Part shown: piece by piece, positions 34,244 through 43,152 of the stretch
Layout: every line of letters begins with the position of its first letter
Position numbering within the stretch: position 1 is the stretch's first letter
NCBI RefSeq assembly: GCF_001544695.2
Contig: NZ_FCOM02000023.1
Span: 1-64,000 of the forward strand
DNA length: 64,000 bases
Direction: 5' to 3'
Source: Caballeronia arvi
GTDB lineage: Bacteria; Pseudomonadota; Gammaproteobacteria; Burkholderiales; Burkholderiaceae
The notes under the pieces: generated by a model
What the model was told of the DNA's origin: nothing
The model's input: only the letters and a program-made list of their open reading frames with translations
Database searches by the model: none
Position numbers and translations under genes: made by a program

Positions 34244-34951
34244 CTACTTGAGCGGTGCGTCGGGGTTGGTCGGGCGGATCGAGGCGTCACATGAATAGCG
34301 GTCTTGACCAGAAGGGGTGCGCAGGCCAACAGGAAGAGCAACGCCCCGCTCAATCTTGCGCCCTTCCGGCAACGGCCCGCCTTCACCATAGCGATACCCC
34401 GGAATCAGTGGGTGTTTGTCCACTGACATCTTTCCAGTGGTGTCACTGATCTTCTCCCCGACATACAGAGCATCCTCGCTAACGATAATGGTGAAGTCCT
34501 TAGAGTCTGAAAATGGATCAAAGCTTCTCATATACCGGATGCTTTGGACCGTCCTTCCGCCGTCTGTGGACACCGCAATATACATAGTGCATCCACGATC
34601 ATTGCAGGCTGTATGTGGGGGTAGCGACGCGGGAAATGCCAAGTTCTTCCCAGTTGAATCCGCGATAATCAACCTACCTTGATAGTTCTCCCGGAAGCCT
34701 CTACCAAAGCTCTTTCTGATGCCTTGCAAGGTGTCGTTATAGAAGGTCTCGCCGTGTTGGCAGTCTCTATAACGTTCAAGCGAGATGAAGCGGTGGTCAT
34801 CGATTCGATAGATAACCTGAGGCGGTGAATCATAGGGCAACTCCTTTGCCGAAACGAAGTCTGCATAGACAAAGGGGGCAGGTTGAGCCTGCTGTCCGGC
34901 ACAACCTGGCAGAGCGAGTAGTAGCGCGCCATAAATTGCTGTTTTCTTCAT
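34244..34951 (-). CDS. Tli3-like immunity lipoprotein
   Basis: Encodes 235 aa. A lipoprotein signal with lipobox LPGC (C17) predicts a periplasmic, membrane-anchored protein. The body has the Tli3-like pattern PPQVIYRIDDHRFISLERY (~43-61), a following CQHGETFYNDT, and a later CNDRGCTMYIAVSTDGG. Tli3 proteins bind and neutralise the Tle3 phospholipase in the periplasm. It lies directly downstream of the tle3-like gene, as expected for an effector and immunity pair. Confidence 0.78.
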   Translation of the reverse strand: MKKTAIYGALLLALPGCAGQQAQPAPFVYADFVSAKELPYDSPPQVIYRIDDHRFISLERYRDCQHGETFYNDTLQGIRKSFGRGFRENYQGRLIIADSTGKNLAFPASLPPHTACNDRGCTMYIAVSTDGGRTVQSIRYMRSFDPFSDSKDFTIIVSEDALYVGEKISDTTGKMSVDKHPLIPGYRYGEGGPLPEGRKIERGVALPVGLRTPSGQDRYSCDASIRPTNPDAPLK

Positions 34952-35007
34952 TCTTTTCTTGCCTTGTTAATCGTTTTGTATTTTCCTCTGCTATGCCGTC
35001 CGTTGCT

Positions 35008-36924
35008 TTACGGCCTCGAATACTGCTTCGCTTGCCATTCTCGCGCATCCGCTGCACTGACTTCCTCATTGACTGTCTTCCAGTCGATCAACGAGGGCTT
35101 GTCAACCGATTCGAACAGGCCCGTTTCGAAATAGGCGTCGTAGCCCTGTGTCCAGTCAGCACGCTTCATCAGTCTGGTCCAGAACTCGACATCCTCATAG
35201 GCGTCACAGAAGCCCACGGGCAAGTCATAAGCAACGACGCGCTTCATGAATTCGGTATCGCCCGGAACCGTACTGTGGTTTGTTGGCTCAGGTCGGTAGT
35301 TATTCAGAAACTCATTCATCTCTTCCGTTGTTTCGCGCCTAAAGCTCCGTCCTGTCGTATATGGATCATTGTCGACTTCAACAGTCCGGTGCGGGTCTTG
35401 CGTCGACGCGAGATATGGATTGGAGGGATCGAGGAGACGACCTTCTGAGTCTGTGTCGCCCATTTTAGGTTCGACGTTCCTTGATTTCTCGAAGAGGCGC
35501 ATGTCCTCAGCAGTCAGAGGATTCGGCACGGCTTCGGCGTTGATCTTGACGGTCTGATCGAGCGGCGGTATAGCCCAAAGCTTCAACGGAAAGCCTCGAT
35601 TGCCGTTCCAAAACTCGTACGGCAAGACACCCTTAACCGGGTCCTGAATTGGCGGCAGTTTGCCGAACGATTTCGTGCTCGGCTCGTCGCCTACAGGAGT
35701 AACGCGCGCGAGCATTCGTTGCTTGACGGTATCGTTCAGTTCATCGAGTAGCTCGGTAGGAATGCCTTGCCAACCGATGCTCCGAAGCGGAGCGGTCCCC
35801 ATTACGCGATCGTGAGGCGTGAAGTACACGTACAGCCGCCCGTGGTTGTCGCGTTCGGGACGGTCGCGCACACGCACATTCGGCCGCCAGAAATTCATGT
35901 CGGGCGTTGCACCGACATGAAGTTTTTCCATCAGGTTATCGTCGAAGGTGAACTTGTCTTGTTTGATGCGTCCCGCAATCATGCGGAAGGTATTCAAGCG
36001 CGCCTCGTGCGTCGGGCGTTCCGTGCTACAAGTCAAAGCATCGGTCAGCTTGTCATCAAGGGCAAAAGGCGAGTTCATGACAAACAGCGCATCGGGCGCG
36101 CGTGTCTTGCAAAGCGTAGTCGCTGCCAAGGCGATCATCGTCCCCTGACTGTGAGACATGAGCGTGATGGTGTCGCGCGGTGAGTTTATTCGGATGTCAT
36201 CGATCAGATCGGCGAGGCGCTTAGCGGCGTGCGAGTAGTAGTCGCGCGGCGGTGCGTCTTGTAGGTATCGATCGGCCTCGGTATTCAGCTTTTGAAGATC
36301 GACGCCGAAGACACAGCGTTTGAAACCTTCACCGCTCCATAGTTGCTGAAGGTTATTCGTGCCGTTCTGGAACGGACCGCCGCCCCAGTACCATGGTCCT
36401 TTGTCTTGCTTCGGGTGGGACTTCCAGACATCAACGCCTGCGTCATTTCGCAGCGCAACGCGCCATTTCTTTTCCTGGCCATCTTTGGCTCGATAGCCCC
36501 AGTAGAAGCGGATGACGGGTGAGCGCCCGGCCTTTTTTATATAGCGAGTTCGGGGCTTGTCGTTTGAATCGCGGTCATCGTACGTGTTCGTTGTGAGCGA
36601 CATTTCTTCGGAAAGATTTAGCCGTTCATTCAGACCTTCACATATAGATTTTTCAGCCCTGTCATACCATTCCCCCTCCGAATTCACTCCATGCACAAAG
36701 ATAATGACGCCCGGTAGGTGCGGCATGACTTGAGCCTCGGCGCGTACCTCATAGCTTGTAGGCGACAGATAAGACTCCCAAAACGGGCGTCCGAGATGAT
36801 CGTATTGGCGCGGCACGACGCGTGTCGCGAACGGATGCTCATAGCGTTGCGGTTCTGCGTTCTCGGTTCGTGCGTCGGTCGTCGCTTGCGTCGCCTGATT
36901 GGCTTCGTTGTTTTGCGTTGTCAT
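35008..36924 (-). CDS. Type VI secretion phospholipase effector, Tle3 type
   Basis: Encodes 638 aa without a signal peptide. The alpha/beta-hydrolase features are an oxyanion segment FVHGVNSEGEWYDRAE (~77-92) and the nucleophile elbow S257-H-S259-Q-G261 (LMSHSQGTM), with S259 as nucleophile. Long C-terminal regions with LPYEFWNGNRGFPLKLWAIPP match the DUF3274/Tle3 architecture. Tle3 is a phospholipase delivered to the rival periplasm on VgrG. The gene starts on the vgrG stop (ATGA) and is followed by a lipoprotein immunity gene. Confidence 0.85.
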   Translation of the reverse strand: MTTQNNEANQATQATTDARTENAEPQRYEHPFATRVVPRQYDHLGRPFWESYLSPTSYEVRAEAQVMPHLPGVIIFVHGVNSEGEWYDRAEKSICEGLNERLNLSEEMSLTTNTYDDRDSNDKPRTRYIKKAGRSPVIRFYWGYRAKDGQEKKWRVALRNDAGVDVWKSHPKQDKGPWYWGGGPFQNGTNNLQQLWSGEGFKRCVFGVDLQKLNTEADRYLQDAPPRDYYSHAAKRLADLIDDIRINSPRDTITLMSHSQGTMIALAATTLCKTRAPDALFVMNSPFALDDKLTDALTCSTERPTHEARLNTFRMIAGRIKQDKFTFDDNLMEKLHVGATPDMNFWRPNVRVRDRPERDNHGRLYVYFTPHDRVMGTAPLRSIGWQGIPTELLDELNDTVKQRMLARVTPVGDEPSTKSFGKLPPIQDPVKGVLPYEFWNGNRGFPLKLWAIPPLDQTVKINAEAVPNPLTAEDMRLFEKSRNVEPKMGDTDSEGRLLDPSNPYLASTQDPHRTVEVDNDPYTTGRSFRRETTEEMNEFLNNYRPEPTNHSTVPGDTEFMKRVVAYDLPVGFCDAYEDVEFWTRLMKRADWTQGYDAYFETGLFESVDKPSLIDWKTVNEEVSAADAREWQAKQYSRP

Positions 36925-39458
36925 TGCTTCCTCGCCCTCTTAAGTACCATCCTGATGCCTTGCGCGGCTTGTTCCTTCGTAACGGACGTCTCGCCGGCTG
37001 CGTTGGTCATGCCTTCAACCACTTCGCCGTTGGCGAGCGTGATCTTGTAGGGCTTCTGACTGAGCGGACGGCCCGTCAATTGATCGCTCAGGACGTAGCG
37101 TTCATCGTTGCTGATGTCGATCTGATCGAAGTGGGGTTTAGGCAGCGTCAGCGCGCCGGGACCGTCCTTCTTGATGTCGATGATCTTCAGGATCAAACGA
37201 CCCGTGCCACCTATCTCAACGTTGTCGCCCTGAATCTTGATGTAGGCTGATCCGCCGCCACTCAGTACCACGCCGTTCGACGCATTCGCAGTCAGCGTGC
37301 CGTTGACGCTGCATAGCTGCATGTTCTTTTCTGCAACCAACTCCATGACGTCGGATTGCGCCTGAATCCGCACTGGTCCGCGAGCGGCAAACAGCTTGAC
37401 GCCAAGCTTATGAGCGAAGATCGACACCGCCTCACTTGCCGCCAGAGCAATGCCTTTCATCGCGTTGACGCTGAAGCGCCCGGATGCTGTGTTGGTGATG
37501 TCCTTGTTGGCCGCGATCATTACGCGGTCGGGTGTGGCAATGGCGACACCGGCCGGCGCGGAGACCGCGACGACAGGCTTTTTCAGTCCCGCGAGCTCGC
37601 TCTTGAGCCATTCGATTTCAGCGCGCAGGTCGGGGGAGTCCGCTTTTGCGAGCGAAGCGGCTTGCGCCAAGCCTTGGGCTTGCTGCTCGGTGACGTTCAG
37701 AACCTGCTCAGCGCGGGTCATGTCGATCGTCTTGCCGGTTGCCTTCACTTGCGCCTCTGCGGTCAACAGCAGCCCGTCTCCGGCGCGGACGACGCCTTTC
37801 ATGTCGCTTCGGAGCTCATATCCGAATCCGCGTGGCTCGCCCTTACTGTCTACGACATGACCAAGATTGAGTTGGGACTTGCCGTATTCCGTCGAGAGCT
37901 TGACATGCTCCTGATTGATACGATCCTCGAACTGGAGCGTGTTGTTTCGCTCCGTATGAATGACATTGCGCGTTCGCCATTTATGCTCTGAGTTGACGGC
38001 GTCCGTATCTTTAGAGTTATGCAGGGCGTGCAGGATATAAGGCAAGTCGGGATTGCCCATGAAGAAGGCAACCGCCACCTCAGACCCCGGTAGCAACCCG
38101 AAGTGAAAGCCAGTTTGATACTTCCCCGCGAAAGGCTTGGCGAGCCTCAGCAAGCAACTATTCAAACCCGCTAGGCGTGGGTCTCGATTGGCGTGGAATT
38201 CGACAACGTATTCGCCGTGCTGATCGAGGAACGGGCCGCTATAACCTTCCGTCGAGGCGATTGTTCCCGTTATTGTTCCGCCGATTTTCGGCCAAGAATA
38301 TTCTTGCAGCGGCATGCGATAAAGCCGATCGCACGGGATCGCGGTAAAACGAACTTCGTATCCCTTCGCTCGCGACGCACTGCATATCGTTTTCGTGATG
38401 AGCAGACCATATTTGGCATCTGTCAGACGATGATTGCTGAACTGATATACGCGGCCCGGCGCCATGTCCAGCGCATCGCTTTTGCCTTGATACTCAATCT
38501 GCTGTGCGAGCGCTTCTTCCTGTCGCAAAAGCGCCTGACGTCCGGCATCTTCCTTGTTCTGAACTGGTAGGCCAAAGATATATTGTTCGCCGTACATCGT
38601 AGAGTCACCAGACTTCGGATGAAACTCTTCCGTCGCTTCGATGGGGTACGGCGCTTGACGATAGTTGTAGCTGCGGACGTGATAGGACGACGGAATGCTC
38701 CGGGCGCGCATCTCCAGCGACTTGACGGACTCGATGCCGCGGGTGTTCATGCCCGCTTCAGGCTGAAATAGGATCGGGAACTGGTGGTTTTCGTGGCTGG
38801 CGTCGCGTCGATAGTGGGTCAGATCGTCGCCGAAGCGTACCACCTCACAATGCTCGCCTTCTTCGCTGACGAACCAAATCCCCGTCCTTCGGCACAAGCG
38901 TTGAACAAACGCGAAATCGTCTTCTTCCCACTGCGTGATAATGTCGCGCTTCGAATAAGAGCGATAGAGCGAAATTTCGAAGCGCGCCCAAATCTGATTG
39001 AAATTGTGTTCCTTGAGAATCTGACGGATCACTTCCGGCTCACTCATGTGATGGAAGAAGCGAACTTTCTTCGCATTTCTCAGAATTGAGAGGCGGCTCT
39101 CTAAAACTGCTTCGTAAGTGCTCTGATCCTTTGATGTGGAGAGCTTCGCGAATGCCGTTACCACGCCGTACTTGCGCCGCGGAGACTCCGGCTTCCCCCA
39201 TTTTAGAGTTGGCGGTTGAATCAGGAATGAACCCATCTTGCCGATGTATTCACGCGGCGAAAGTTCATGCGAAGAGTGAGTCCAGCGGATTGTATAGCGC
39301 GTTACATCGCCAATGGCCTCAGTCCCTTCGAACTCGAAAACGTCGGCCGTTGCCGAACTCGGTGCATCGAGCACGTCCAGATAATAGAGCTGGTGCTGTC
39401 CAATGAATTCCTTCTCTCTCGCAGCGAGAAAGGCGTCTCTTGCTTTCAACTTAATCAT
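36921..39458 (-). CDS. vgrG: Type VI secretion tip protein VgrG
   Basis: Encodes 845 aa from the ATG at 39458; an in-frame TTG at 39509 adds 17 residues but neither start has a good ribosome site. The gp27-like region carries FFHHMSEPEVIRQILKE and the gp5-like OB region VAFFMGNPDLPYILHALHN (~430). A DUF2345 beta-helix follows, then a C-terminal transthyretin-like extension from about 770 (DERYVLSDQLTGRPLSQ), the part that often carries an effector. Here the coupled Tle3 is the likely cargo. No structural T6SS genes are in the window, so this is an orphan vgrG island. Confidence 0.9.
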   Translation of the reverse strand: MIKLKARDAFLAAREKEFIGQHQLYYLDVLDAPSSATADVFEFEGTEAIGDVTRYTIRWTHSSHELSPREYIGKMGSFLIQPPTLKWGKPESPRRKYGVVTAFAKLSTSKDQSTYEAVLESRLSILRNAKKVRFFHHMSEPEVIRQILKEHNFNQIWARFEISLYRSYSKRDIITQWEEDDFAFVQRLCRRTGIWFVSEEGEHCEVVRFGDDLTHYRRDASHENHQFPILFQPEAGMNTRGIESVKSLEMRARSIPSSYHVRSYNYRQAPYPIEATEEFHPKSGDSTMYGEQYIFGLPVQNKEDAGRQALLRQEEALAQQIEYQGKSDALDMAPGRVYQFSNHRLTDAKYGLLITKTICSASRAKGYEVRFTAIPCDRLYRMPLQEYSWPKIGGTITGTIASTEGYSGPFLDQHGEYVVEFHANRDPRLAGLNSCLLRLAKPFAGKYQTGFHFGLLPGSEVAVAFFMGNPDLPYILHALHNSKDTDAVNSEHKWRTRNVIHTERNNTLQFEDRINQEHVKLSTEYGKSQLNLGHVVDSKGEPRGFGYELRSDMKGVVRAGDGLLLTAEAQVKATGKTIDMTRAEQVLNVTEQQAQGLAQAASLAKADSPDLRAEIEWLKSELAGLKKPVVAVSAPAGVAIATPDRVMIAANKDITNTASGRFSVNAMKGIALAASEAVSIFAHKLGVKLFAARGPVRIQAQSDVMELVAEKNMQLCSVNGTLTANASNGVVLSGGGSAYIKIQGDNVEIGGTGRLILKIIDIKKDGPGALTLPKPHFDQIDISNDERYVLSDQLTGRPLSQKPYKITLANGEVVEGMTNAAGETSVTKEQAAQGIRMVLKRARKQ

Positions 39459-39509
39459 CCTAAACAGGTTGTAGATTGATAGGTTTGCTAATTGGCGTGA
39501 ATCAGACAA

Positions 39510-39872
39510 CGATATTCAAACAGACGCGCGCACAAACAAAGTCGAGACTCTTCATTTAGGCGCGGGAAACCTATCACACAACCATTTCGAGAGGTAGCGA
39601 TAAATCAAACGTCGATTTACGTGATGGCAAGCAATGTTAAGAATGGGAATTCTCTTAAAATGCGCAATGCCGGCGAAACGTTAGTCCGTCGATCCGTTTG
39701 ATGGACTTCACCCCGTACACGTCTGAGTAGATGTGGTACGGCGCTGCTGCTCGCCTGTGGGCGGGCCGTGGCGGGGGAGCCGAAAGTCTCGCCGGCGGTA
39801 ATGGTTATCTGCCCCGGCCTGGAATCGAGGTTTATCCACAGGGACTAGAAGCGGCGCGGAGGCAGAAGAGCC
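39510..39872. other. Gene-free interval at the edge of the type VI island
   Basis: The part up to ~39690 is AT-rich like the island; from ~39700 the composition returns to GC-rich. No supported gene is seen. Open frames starting at 39731 and later are shadows of phnN. A minus-strand stretch at ~39670-39735 reads as a short peptide tail SDVYGVKSIKRIDGLTF then stop, which might be the remnant of an older gene. A single DnaA-box-like TTATCCACA lies at 39832-39840 and I attach no weight to it. Confidence 0.4.
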
Positions 39873-40433
39873 TTAGACGCGGCTCGCGAACGCGAGCAAG
39901 TCGAGGAATTGCGTGCCGGCGTCGGCAAGCATGCCGGAGTTGTCGATCTTCACGACACGCGCATGCGAGGGCAGTTCGAACGCCGGGCGGCGTGCGAGAC
40001 GGGCTTCGATCTGGCGGGCGTTCTCGCGTCCGCGTCGCGCGAGACGTGCGGCCAGCACTGAAGGCGCCGCATCGATATGCACGAAGCGCGCGTCCGGATA
40101 ACGCTCGAGCGCCAGTTCCGCATGCTGTCGCGAGCCATTCACGACGACGGGCATGCCGCGCGCGAGCCACGCGTCCAGCTCGATGCCGATGCCGTAGCGC
40201 AGTCCGAGGCTTTCCCAATGCATCGCGAAGAGGCCATACGACAGCCGCGATGCGAATTCGTCATGCGAGAGCGCGATGTGGTTCTCGCCGTCCGCGACCG
40301 CACGCGTGATGTAGCGGTGCGCGAACATCACGCGCGCGCCCACCCGTTCGCGCGCAAAGCCGAGCAGCGAGTCCTTGCCCGCGCCCGAGGGTCCCATCAC
40401 GTAGATCAGCCTGGCGCTGTCGACTCGGGTCAT
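39873..40433 (-). CDS. phnN: Ribose 1,5-bisphosphokinase
   Basis: Encodes 186 aa from the ATG overlapping the DUF1045 stop. The guanylate-kinase-like fold has Walker A GPSGAGKDS (~14-22), HRYITRAV and the ALSHDEFASRL segment. PhnN converts ribose 1,5-bisphosphate from C-P lyase cleavage to PRPP, the salvage step of the pathway. It is the last gene of the leftward phnF-DUF1045-phnN operon. Confidence 0.92.
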   Translation of the reverse strand: MTRVDSARLIYVMGPSGAGKDSLLGFARERVGARVMFAHRYITRAVADGENHIALSHDEFASRLSYGLFAMHWESLGLRYGIGIELDAWLARGMPVVVNGSRQHAELALERYPDARFVHIDAAPSVLAARLARRGRENARQIEARLARRPAFELPSHARVVKIDNSGMLADAGTQFLDLLAFASRV

Positions 40434-41137
40434 GCCACGACATCCTGTGCGTTGTTGAACGGAAGGCGCTGCCATAGCGTGAAAGGCGCGCCCGGCTCGG
40501 GCTCGATGAAGAGCGCCGCGCCATGCATCGGCAACGGGCCGAGCGTATCGATGCGGCGCGTCCATTCCGACACGATCGATGCCCGCGCGTTGGCGTCGTC
40601 GAGCGAATCGGAGAGTGTCATGTGGAAGCGATATTCGTCGAGGACATACGGATAGCCCCATTCACGCACGAGCGCGGTCTGCCGTGCGCTCAAGCCATCG
40701 GCGATGCGCTTTTCGACGCTTTCCCACGATGGCGCCGCACGCAGCGAGCAAAGCGACTGCAATGCGCTGCCCGCGAGCGTGCGCATCCACTCTTCGTCGT
40801 AGGAATGCTCGGGACGCAGCGCGACGAAACGGCCTAGTTCCGCCGCTTGCACGGGCATCTCGAAGCGGGGCACCGAGCTCGCCCAGATGCGCGCGCAGGC
40901 GAGCACATCTTCGAGTTCGATGCCCGCCTCCAAATGAAACGGCGCGATGAGCGTCGCATGCCAGCCGTAGCGGCGCGGCGCGTGGGTAAGTGCATATGCG
41001 GGAGTCGCGGTTTCGAGCCCGCTCTCGGGATCGCGGCCGAGCCATTCGCAGCCTTCGCGCCACCATGCGGAGGCGGCGGGCGGCGCGTAGTAGAGCGCGA
41101 CCCGCGGGTTATCGGTCTTCGTATGCGTCGCTTTCAT
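40430..41137 (-). CDS. DUF1045 2H-phosphoesterase-like phosphonate metabolism protein
   Basis: Encodes 235 aa. Two HxT motifs, H59 in YGWHATLIAPF and H173-ish in RFHMTLSDSL, are the paired catalytic histidines of the 2H phosphoesterase fold, which opens cyclic phosphates. It overlaps phnF and phnN by four bases on each side. The usual PhnP, which opens the ribose 1,2-cyclic phosphate made by C-P lyase, is absent from this locus, so DUF1045 is a good candidate for that step. The family is known as phosphonate-linked; the exact reaction is inference. Confidence 0.85.
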   Translation of the reverse strand: MKATHTKTDNPRVALYYAPPAASAWWREGCEWLGRDPESGLETATPAYALTHAPRRYGWHATLIAPFHLEAGIELEDVLACARIWASSVPRFEMPVQAAELGRFVALRPEHSYDEEWMRTLAGSALQSLCSLRAAPSWESVEKRIADGLSARQTALVREWGYPYVLDEYRFHMTLSDSLDDANARASIVSEWTRRIDTLGPLPMHGAALFIEPEPGAPFTLWQRLPFNNAQDVVA

Positions 41138-41889
41138 AGATCGTGCTCGACCATCAATTGCACGCGGTCTGCCGCGAAATGCGTGATGCCGTATTTGATC
41201 GGCACGCCGGTCTCATCGACATCGACGTTCTCGACCCACAGCACCGGCTGCTGGCGATTGATCTGCAAGCGCCGCGCCACATCCGACGAGGGCAGCACGC
41301 TGCCGATACGGCTCCACTTGCGCGTGTAATCCTTCACGCCGAAGGTTTCGAGCGCGGCACTCACGCCGCCCGCCGCTTCGATGGCCGCGGGCAGTTCGTT
41401 GAAGCGCGCGGCCGGATACCAGTTGCGTGCATAGGTCATCGGAACGCCGTCGGAATCGTGGCGCGTTTCGATCTGATAGACGAGCGTGCCGGCGCGCACG
41501 CCGAGCGCCTTCGCGACGGTCGGATCGGCCTTCACGCGCTCGGACGTCAGCACAACACCCGCCGACGCATGTTTTTGCCGGCGCAGGTTCTCGGTGAAGC
41601 GCGTGCGACGGCCGATCTGATAGTCGATCGCGCCCGGTTGCACGAAGGTGCCGCGCCCCTGCTCGACGCTCACGAGGCCGGTCGCCGCGAGCCGCAGCAT
41701 CGCGCGGCGCACGGTATGGCGATTCACGTCGAAACGTTTGGCGAGCTCCGCCTCGCTCGGCAGGCGTCCTTCCTCGCCGAAGCTCTTCGCGGCGATCTCG
41801 GCGGCGAGAATCTGCTCGATCTGCCGCCAGACCGCGACCCCTGCGCCGCGCTCGACCGCATGAGGCGCCGCATTTTCGTTCGATGTCAT
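41134..41889 (-). CDS. phnF: GntR/HutC-family regulator of phosphonate genes
   Basis: Encodes 251 aa from the ATG at 41889, which has AGGA upstream and gives the usual PhnF length; the ATG at 41973 would run into the operator region. The winged helix (~20-85) contains RLPSEAELAKRFDVNRHTVR and RAMLRLAATGLVSVEQGRGTFV. The UTRA domain (~100-240) binds the effector. It is divergent from phnG with an operator-like dyad between them, and a matching site precedes phnC, so it probably represses both blocks. Confidence 0.9.
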   Translation of the reverse strand: MTSNENAAPHAVERGAGVAVWRQIEQILAAEIAAKSFGEEGRLPSEAELAKRFDVNRHTVRRAMLRLAATGLVSVEQGRGTFVQPGAIDYQIGRRTRFTENLRRQKHASAGVVLTSERVKADPTVAKALGVRAGTLVYQIETRHDSDGVPMTYARNWYPAARFNELPAAIEAAGGVSAALETFGVKDYTRKWSRIGSVLPSSDVARRLQINRQQPVLWVENVDVDETGVPIKYGITHFAADRVQLMVEHDL

Positions 41890-41982
41890 TGCGCTGTCAT
41901 TCCTGTCGGTTTGAATATCGTTCTCCCGGATTGTAGTGCGCAACTCGTGATGGAAATGTGAAAGATCCATCACATGACCAAA

Positions 41983-42004
41983 CGTCTAGACGACTAGATG
42001 AGAC
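41983..42004. promoter_or_regulatory. Candidate PhnF operator between phnF and phnG
   Basis: The stretch CGTCTAGACG-ACTAGATGAGAC contains the palindrome CGTCTAGACG and, from 41988 to 42000, the reverse complement of the 13-base motif found before phnC (one mismatch). It lies about 50 bases before phnG and 94 before phnF, suited to control both directions. Confidence 0.6.
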
Positions 42005-42052
42005 AACGAGTAGCATAGCGATGACCGGTATCTTCCAGACATAGGGAAAGCG

Positions 42053-42532
42053 ATGAGTACTTCGATGGAGCCGCAAGCGCAGGGTCGCCGCGAATGGATG
42101 GCGGTGCTCGCCCGCACGCCGCGCGATGCGCTGCAACAGGCGCTGGATTCCGCGCTCGACGGCGAGCGCTTGCCCGCCTACGAATGGCTGCGCGCGCCGG
42201 ATATCGGGCTTGCGATGGTGCGCGCCCGCATCGGTGGCACGGGCGATGCGTTCAATCTCGGCGAAACGACCGTCACGCGCGCCACGCTGCGATTGCGTAC
42301 CGACGACGGCAGCGCGCCGGTCGGCGTTGCGGTGCACATGGGCCGCGACAAGGAGCGCGCGACGCTCGCCGCGCTCGCCGATGCGCTGTTGCAGATGCCG
42401 CGTTACGCGGACAAGTTGCAGACGCGATTGATCGAACCGCTTGCCGCGTGCATCGCCGATGAACGGCAGCGCAAGCAAGCCGAAGCGGCCGCAACGAAGG
42501 TCGAATTCTTCACGATGGTGAGAGGCGAATGA
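42053..42532 (+). CDS. phnG: C-P lyase core complex subunit PhnG
   Basis: Encodes 159 aa with GGGAAAG before the ATG. The PhnG pattern RREWMAVLARTPRDALQQAL at the N-terminus and FNLGETTVTRATLRL in the middle is clear. PhnG is a small subunit of the PhnGHIJ complex that builds and cleaves the ribosyl phosphonate. First gene of the rightward operon; its stop overlaps phnH. Confidence 0.93.
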   Translation: MSTSMEPQAQGRREWMAVLARTPRDALQQALDSALDGERLPAYEWLRAPDIGLAMVRARIGGTGDAFNLGETTVTRATLRLRTDDGSAPVGVAVHMGRDKERATLAALADALLQMPRYADKLQTRLIEPLAACIADERQRKQAEAAATKVEFFTMVRGE

Positions 42533-43152
42533 TGCAGATCGACATGACCACGCTCGTGCCCGGCTTCAACGACACGGTGCACGACGCGCAGCGTGTGTTC
42601 CGTGCGCTGCTCGATGCGCTGTCGCGCCCCGGTGGCATCGTCGCGATCGATGCCGCGTTGCCCGACAACCACGCAATGCGCGACGCGCTCGCGGGCCGCG
42701 TGCCGCTCGCTGCGTTCGCGTCGCTGCTGGCGATCACGGATTATTCGACGCCCGTGCATATCGAACGTGAAGACAAGGTGCTCGGCGATGCGCTGCGCTT
42801 TCATGCGAGCGCGCCGTTGACGAGCGATCGCCACGAGGCCGCGTTCGCCTATATCGACGATGCGCGCACCATGCCTGCGTTCGATGCGTTCTCGCATGGC
42901 GAGCCGGAGTCGCCCGAAGATGCGGCGACGCTGTTCATCCGCGTGCCGTCGCTGACCGAAGGCGAGCCGCTCGTGTGGCGCGGCCCCGGCATCGCCGGAT
43001 CGCGCACGGTGGCTATCGCGGGATTGACGCGTGAATTCTGGCAGCAGCGCGCGGCGCTCACGGCGCTCTTTCCGTGCGGCATCGATTGCTACTTCGTCGC
43101 GGGCGGCGCGCTCGTCGGCCTGCCGCGCACGACGCATGTGGAGGTGAACTGA
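42529..43152 (+). CDS. phnH: C-P lyase core complex subunit PhnH
   Basis: Encodes 207 aa. LVPGFNDTVHDAQRVFRALLDALSRPG at ~6-32 and the C-terminal FPCGIDCYFVAGGALVGLPRTT are typical. PhnH forms a structural part of the C-P lyase core. The start overlaps the phnG stop (ATGATG, first ATG used) and its stop shares a base with the phnI ATG, so translation is coupled. Confidence 0.93.
   Translation: MMQIDMTTLVPGFNDTVHDAQRVFRALLDALSRPGGIVAIDAALPDNHAMRDALAGRVPLAAFASLLAITDYSTPVHIEREDKVLGDALRFHASAPLTSDRHEAAFAYIDDARTMPAFDAFSHGEPESPEDAATLFIRVPSLTEGEPLVWRGPGIAGSRTVAIAGLTREFWQQRAALTALFPCGIDCYFVAGGALVGLPRTTHVEVN

Noticed and set aside
39670..39735. Remnant of a transposase or integrase at the island edge
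   Set aside because: About 20 codons of an apparent C-terminal tail (SDVYGVKSIKRIDG) are too little to assign; kept only as a note in the gene-free interval.
39832..39840. DnaA-box-like TTATCCACA
   Set aside because: A single 9-mer is expected by chance in 64 kb, and there is no cluster of boxes, AT-rich unwinding element or replication gene.
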